Positions 3,972-7,320 of a stretch of DNA of 7,320 bases are shown here, one piece after another. How positions within the stretch are numbered: the first letter of the stretch is position 1; each line of letters begins with the position of its first letter. The DNA is from Spirochaetota bacterium. GTDB lineage: Bacteria; Spirochaetota; Spirochaetia; Treponematales; Rectinemataceae. Both the position numbers and the translations under genes were made by a program. The notes under the pieces are model-generated. The model searched no databases. It was not told the DNA's origin and saw nothing but the letters and a program-made list of their open reading frames with translations. The stretch covers positions 1-7,320 of the forward strand of contig JAEZSM010000201.1 of NCBI GenBank assembly GCA_023421875.1. Direction: 5' to 3'.

Positions 3972-6656
3972 ATGGCAGATACCCAGCTCGTCGACAAAGT
4001 GCTCAAGATGCTCAATGAGGAAAAATGGACGAGGACCACGCTTCAGAATTATTCCCTGAGCAGCCTCAAGGAGCTGGACCTCATCATCGAGGAGGCCGAG
4101 GCGACGGGTCAGCTCGACGAACTGTACAAGATCTGCAGCGATCACCTCTCTCACACCAAGACCAGCGTTATCGCGCTTTATCTAGCGGGCATCGTCTCCC
4201 TGCGAAAGCAGCCATCAGACGAATCAAACCTGACCCAGCTCATGGACCTTTTCGCCGAAGGCAAGCGGAGCAACATTGTCGAGTATATCTGCCTCCGCAT
4301 CCTCGATTATGGCGAAAATAAAATTGCCCTTTCCCGTCTCGCCGAGTGCTACGAGGGAGAGGAGAAGGCTGAGCAGCGCTTTGCCGTATGGGAACGCCTG
4401 GTAAAGATCGATTACGAGGAAGCGGACATCGTCAAGCTCATTGCCGAGCGCAAAGACAGGCAGGGCGAGCGCGAAGTGGCTATCGACTACTTCAAGAAAG
4501 CCCTGCTGCGTTATATCAACAAAGGGCTCCCCACCAATGTGCGGGAGCTCTGGCTCAAGCTGGTCGATTACTGCCCCGAGGACATCGACTTTTTTATCCA
4601 TGTCCAGAAAAAAATCGCCTCCCAGATTTCACCGGATAAGGCCGCCATGCTCCTCATGGATCTGTATAACCATTACAAGGCCGGCAAGGAATGGAACACA
4701 GCCCTGGACATTCTGAAGACCATTATCGATTACGACGAAAAAAACCCGGCCATGCGCAAGGAACTCATCGAGTGCTACTCCGGCAAATACGCAGGGCACT
4801 CAAGGCTCCAGGATTATCTCAAGATGTCCAATATCGCCCAATCCTATCGCTCGCTCCACGAAGCGATGGACGATTTTGAAAAGCACATCGTCTTCGACGT
4901 GGGAAATTTCGTTTTTCACCGGACCTGGAATATCGGCCGCATCGCCGTTGTCAAGGGTGATGAGGTAACCATCGATTTCGCCAAATCCAGGGGGCACAAG
5001 ATGTCGCTCAAAATGGCCATCGACAGCCTCATGCCGCTGGCGAAGGATCACATCTGGGTTCTCAAGGCGATCTGGCCCAAGGAAAAGCTGCGCGAAAAGG
5101 TCAAGTCAGATCTGGTCTGGACGCTGAAGACGATAATCAAGAGCTTCAACAATTCGGCTGATTTCAAGCGCATAAAGGCCGAGCTTGTCCCCTCGGTGTT
5201 GAGTGCCAGCGAATGGAACGGATGGAGCACCAAGGCCAAGGACAAGCTCAAGACCGACGCTTCCTTCGGCAACGCAGAGAACGATATTTCCACCTTCATC
5301 GTTCGCGACAGGCCGCTTTCTTTCGAAGAGAAGGTCTACATCCAGTTCAAGGCGGAAAAAGCATTCTTCGCCAGGGTTGCCTACTTCAGGGACTACCTCG
5401 AGTCCAACGATTTCGATTCGGAATACTTCGCCGAAATGTTCGGCTATTTTACCGGATTTATAAAATCCTACCAGAACGTGGACGAGCACGTGATCGCTTC
5501 GTACCTTTTGCTCAAAGAATTCACCGCCAAGAACAAGCGGTTCCAGCTTCCCACAACACAGCAGTTCGCCCAGCTCTTCGGCGAGGTTGCCGACCCCTTA
5601 AGCGTCTACCTCAATATCAAGGACAGCGATCTTCGGAACGCCTATATCCAGCACATAAAGAATTTCGTCGGCAACTGGCCGGAGCTCTTCATCAAGCTTT
5701 TACCCTTCGCCCGATCCAAATGGATGCTCGACGCGCTCAAAAACGCCGGCCATTCGGACAAGCTCAAGCGCATGGCCATGGATATCGTTGAAAACTACAA
5801 GGATTACCGGGAAGCCTTTATCTGGATGGTCAAGGATCTGCGGGAGGAGCCTTGGTTCGCCGAGCTCGGCATTGTGTACGAAAAAATCCTCCTCACCCTC
5901 CTCCATATTCTCGATATAAGCTACAAGGAAATCGACAACCACAAGAACACTACCGAAAACAAAAAGATCAACAAGCTCGTGGAGAATATCCTGTTCAAGG
6001 ACAAGGTGCTTGAAACCTTCCTCCTGGATACGACTATCGAGACCACCGAAAGGGTGTACGCCCTGTTGATGGATATCAAGGAAGTGGATCCCGCGGAGAA
6101 AATGGCGATCAAGCGCAAGATTTCCGAGAAGTACCCTTCCCTGCGTTTCTTCGGAGAAGAAGAAAAACTCACCGTCTCCAGAGGCCTCATGGTAACAGCG
6201 TCCAAGTACACGGAAAAGCAAAAGCTTCTCGAGACAATCATGGAAGTCGATGTGCCCCAGAACCAGAAGGAAATCTCCTTCGCCCTCTCTTTGGGAGACC
6301 TGCGAGAAAACGCCGAATACAAGGCGGCCAAGGAAAAGCAGGACGAACTGAACGCCCGGGTGGGCAAGCTCAAGAACGAGCTGGAACGAGCCCAGCTTTT
6401 TGATACCTCTACGATCACCACGTCCAAGATTTCCTTCGGCACCGTTGTCACACTCCTCAACGAGTTGAACGGTGAAACCGAACAGTATACGATTCTCGGC
6501 CCCTGGGAGTCCGATCCGGCGAAGAACGTGATTTCCTACCTCTCGCCCCTGGGCAAGAAACTCTTCGGACACAAGACCGGCGAGAAATTGAGCTTCACGA
6601 TTCACGACAGAAAATTCCAGTACCGAATCGATGCCATCGAAGCCGTGCAGTTATAA
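3972..6656 (+). CDS. greA: Giant GreA: transcript cleavage factor fused to a long N-terminal helical-repeat region
   Basis: The protein has 894 residues, against about 158 for ordinary GreA. The C-terminal part is a complete Gre factor: a coiled-coil arm at about 740-815, whose tip reads GDLRENAEYKAAKEKQ with both acidic residues needed for cleavage (Asp776 and Glu779), then the FKBP-like domain at about 820-892 (ISFGTVVTLL, YTILGPWESDP, ISYLSPLGKKLFG). Gre factors enter the RNA polymerase secondary channel and stimulate cleavage of backtracked RNA. Residues 1-300 are helical and TPR-like (for example about 118-147, 152-184 and 224-256). Residues about 305-375 look beta-rich (FDVGNFVFHRTWNIGRI, then GDEVTIDF). 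Residues about 376-735 are helical with no motif I can name. GreA proteins of this size are known in Borrelia and Treponema, and chlamydial GreA also has an extension, so this is a lineage trait and not an assembly fusion. It lies 13 bases after the TPR gene and ends before a hairpin terminator. Confidence 0.95.
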   Translation: MADTQLVDKVLKMLNEEKWTRTTLQNYSLSSLKELDLIIEEAEATGQLDELYKICSDHLSHTKTSVIALYLAGIVSLRKQPSDESNLTQLMDLFAEGKRSNIVEYICLRILDYGENKIALSRLAECYEGEEKAEQRFAVWERLVKIDYEEADIVKLIAERKDRQGEREVAIDYFKKALLRYINKGLPTNVRELWLKLVDYCPEDIDFFIHVQKKIASQISPDKAAMLLMDLYNHYKAGKEWNTALDILKTIIDYDEKNPAMRKELIECYSGKYAGHSRLQDYLKMSNIAQSYRSLHEAMDDFEKHIVFDVGNFVFHRTWNIGRIAVVKGDEVTIDFAKSRGHKMSLKMAIDSLMPLAKDHIWVLKAIWPKEKLREKVKSDLVWTLKTIIKSFNNSADFKRIKAELVPSVLSASEWNGWSTKAKDKLKTDASFGNAENDISTFIVRDRPLSFEEKVYIQFKAEKAFFARVAYFRDYLESNDFDSEYFAEMFGYFTGFIKSYQNVDEHVIASYLLLKEFTAKNKRFQLPTTQQFAQLFGEVADPLSVYLNIKDSDLRNAYIQHIKNFVGNWPELFIKLLPFARSKWMLDALKNAGHSDKLKRMAMDIVENYKDYREAFIWMVKDLREEPWFAELGIVYEKILLTLLHILDISYKEIDNHKNTTENKKINKLVENILFKDKVLETFLLDTTIETTERVYALLMDIKEVDPAEKMAIKRKISEKYPSLRFFGEEEKLTVSRGLMVTASKYTEKQKLLETIMEVDVPQNQKEISFALSLGDLRENAEYKAAKEKQDELNARVGKLKNELERAQLFDTSTITTSKISFGTVVTLLNELNGETEQYTILGPWESDPAKNVISYLSPLGKKLFGHKTGEKLSFTIHDRKFQYRIDAIEAVQL

Positions 6657-6671
6657 ACAAGCCCTATGAAC

Positions 6672-6703
6672 AAAAAGGCCGTCCGGAAAGGGCGGCCTTT
6701 TTT
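6672..6703. terminator. Bidirectional intrinsic terminator between greA and tgt
   Basis: A 13-bp stem with one G-T wobble pairs AAAAAGGCCGTCC (6672-6684) with 6690-6702 around a GGAAA loop, followed by a T run on the plus strand for the greA operon. The A run on the left gives a T run on the minus strand, where the hairpin lies about 48 bases after the tgt stop. It probably ends both convergent transcripts. Confidence 0.93.
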
Positions 6704-6750
6704 ATTCATCACAGGAAAAATATAGGCGCTTCGCCCTGGCCTCCCAGGCG

Positions 6751-7320
6751 CTAGCGCGCGCCTTCAGCATGATCGGTACCTTCATACCGCTCGAGAAAAC
6801 TCTTTTTATACTCGGTGAAGCGGTCGTGGAGAATAGAAAGCCGAATGCCCCTGATCATGTCGGCGAGAAAGTGGAGATTATGCTGGGTGGCCAGCATGGA
6901 GTAAAGGATTTCTCCATTGCGGTACAGATGGCGCAGGTATGCTCGGCTATGATTGGCGCAGACCGGGCAGGAGCATTCAGGGTCTATGGGGGAGAAGTCG
7001 TTTTCATAGAGGGCCTTTTTAATGCTGATCTGCCCCCGTAAGGTAAAGAGTAGACCGTTGCGTGCGGTACGCGTCGGATAGACGCAGTCGAAGATGTCGA
7101 TGCCGTTCTCGACTGCCTCGAGAATATAGTCAGGCGTCCCTATGCCCATGAGATAGCGCGGTTTGTCGTCGGGCAAAAACTCCGCACAGTGTTCCAGGTG
7201 CTCGATGAAGACATCCTTGGGCTCTCCGACCGACAGGCCTCCTATGGCGATGCCGGGCAGATCGAGCTCGGCGATGCGCTGGGCGCTCTCTTTCCGCAGC
7301 TCCTTATAGAAATTGCCCTG
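6751..7320 (-). CDS. tgt: tRNA-guanine transglycosylase (queuine tRNA-ribosyltransferase), C-terminal half, 5' end beyond the window
   Basis: Bacterial Tgt swaps guanine 34 in GUN-anticodon tRNAs for preQ1, a step toward queuosine. The 189 visible residues are about half of the usual 370-380. The frame stays open to the right edge and the gene starts outside, so the TTG near 7174 is an internal Leu codon and not a start. From the edge inward: QGNFYKELRKESA, IAIGGLSVGEP (24-34), KPRYLMGIGTPDYI (53-66), the catalytic segment GIDIFDCVYPTRTARNG (73-89, with the Asp of FDC at 78 the likely nucleophile), then the zinc site Cys116-x-Cys118-x2-Cys121 and His147 inside SCPVCANHSRAYLRHL and TQHNLHF. 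The Cys121-to-His147 spacing of 26 matches the family. All visible key residues are present, so it looks functional. It is convergent with the greA operon and shares its terminator. Confidence 0.96.
   Translation of the reverse strand, partial: QGNFYKELRKESAQRIAELDLPGIAIGGLSVGEPKDVFIEHLEHCAEFLPDDKPRYLMGIGTPDYILEAVENGIDIFDCVYPTRTARNGLLFTLRGQISIKKALYENDFSPIDPECSCPVCANHSRAYLRHLYRNGEILYSMLATQHNLHFLADMIRGIRLSILHDRFTEYKKSFLERYEGTDHAEGAR

Noticed and set aside
5700..6605. A 301-codon minus-strand open frame opposite greA
   Set aside because: Long antisense frames are expected from codon bias in G+C-rich genes. The plus strand carries a clear GreA here, and the antisense product has no recognisable motif.
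6724..6765. GC-rich inverted repeats around the tgt stop (CCTGG/CCAGG and GCGC runs)
   Set aside because: Short and imperfect, without a T tract. The neighbouring hairpin at 6672-6703 is the far better terminator.
1..7320. Mobile elements, CRISPR array, phage or defence genes, tRNA genes
   Set aside because: Nothing of this kind was found by reading both strands. The window is packed with conserved housekeeping genes.

Overview
The window reads as a piece of a G+C-rich spirochaete chromosome (Treponema/Spirochaeta-like). The best lineage marker is the roughly 900-residue GreA, in which an ordinary Gre factor forms only the C-terminal sixth of a long helical protein. From general knowledge, GreA proteins of this size occur in Borrelia and Treponema, and chlamydial GreA also has an N-terminal extension. 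Housekeeping genes fill the window. There is no sign of phage, insertion sequence, CRISPR or other mobile DNA, and no tRNA or rRNA gene was seen.

Layout. (1) Positions 1-1617, plus strand: the C-terminal part of pyruvate, phosphate dikinase (PPDK), cut by the left edge. After the normal end of the enzyme the frame continues for about 142 codons of Lys/Ala/Val/Thr/Pro-rich, histone H1-like sequence with two AT-hook-like motifs. A strong bidirectional hairpin terminator follows at 1642-1681. (2) Positions 1719-2854, minus strand: an rpe-dtd pair (ribulose-phosphate 3-epimerase, then D-aminoacyl-tRNA deacylase) joined by a 1-nt stop/start overlap. (3) A divergent intergenic region at 2855-3019 holds one candidate promoter for each direction. 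(4) Positions 3020-6656, plus strand: a two-gene unit made of a TPR protein of unknown function and the giant greA fusion, ending in a second bidirectional hairpin at 6672-6703. (5) Positions 6751-7320, minus strand: the C-terminal half of tRNA-guanine transglycosylase (tgt), cut by the right edge.

How the genes fit together. PPDK interconverts pyruvate and PEP using the ATP/AMP and Pi/PPi couples. Rpe belongs to the pentose phosphate pathway. Dtd removes D-amino acids from mischarged tRNA, and Tgt modifies the tRNA wobble base. The TPR gene and greA are probably co-transcribed and may work together at RNA polymerase, but that is inference.

The two points most worth following are the chromatin-like polycationic tail on a metabolic enzyme, and the architecture of the giant GreA, including an embedded beta-rich segment that resembles CarD/Mfd-type RNA polymerase-interacting folds.
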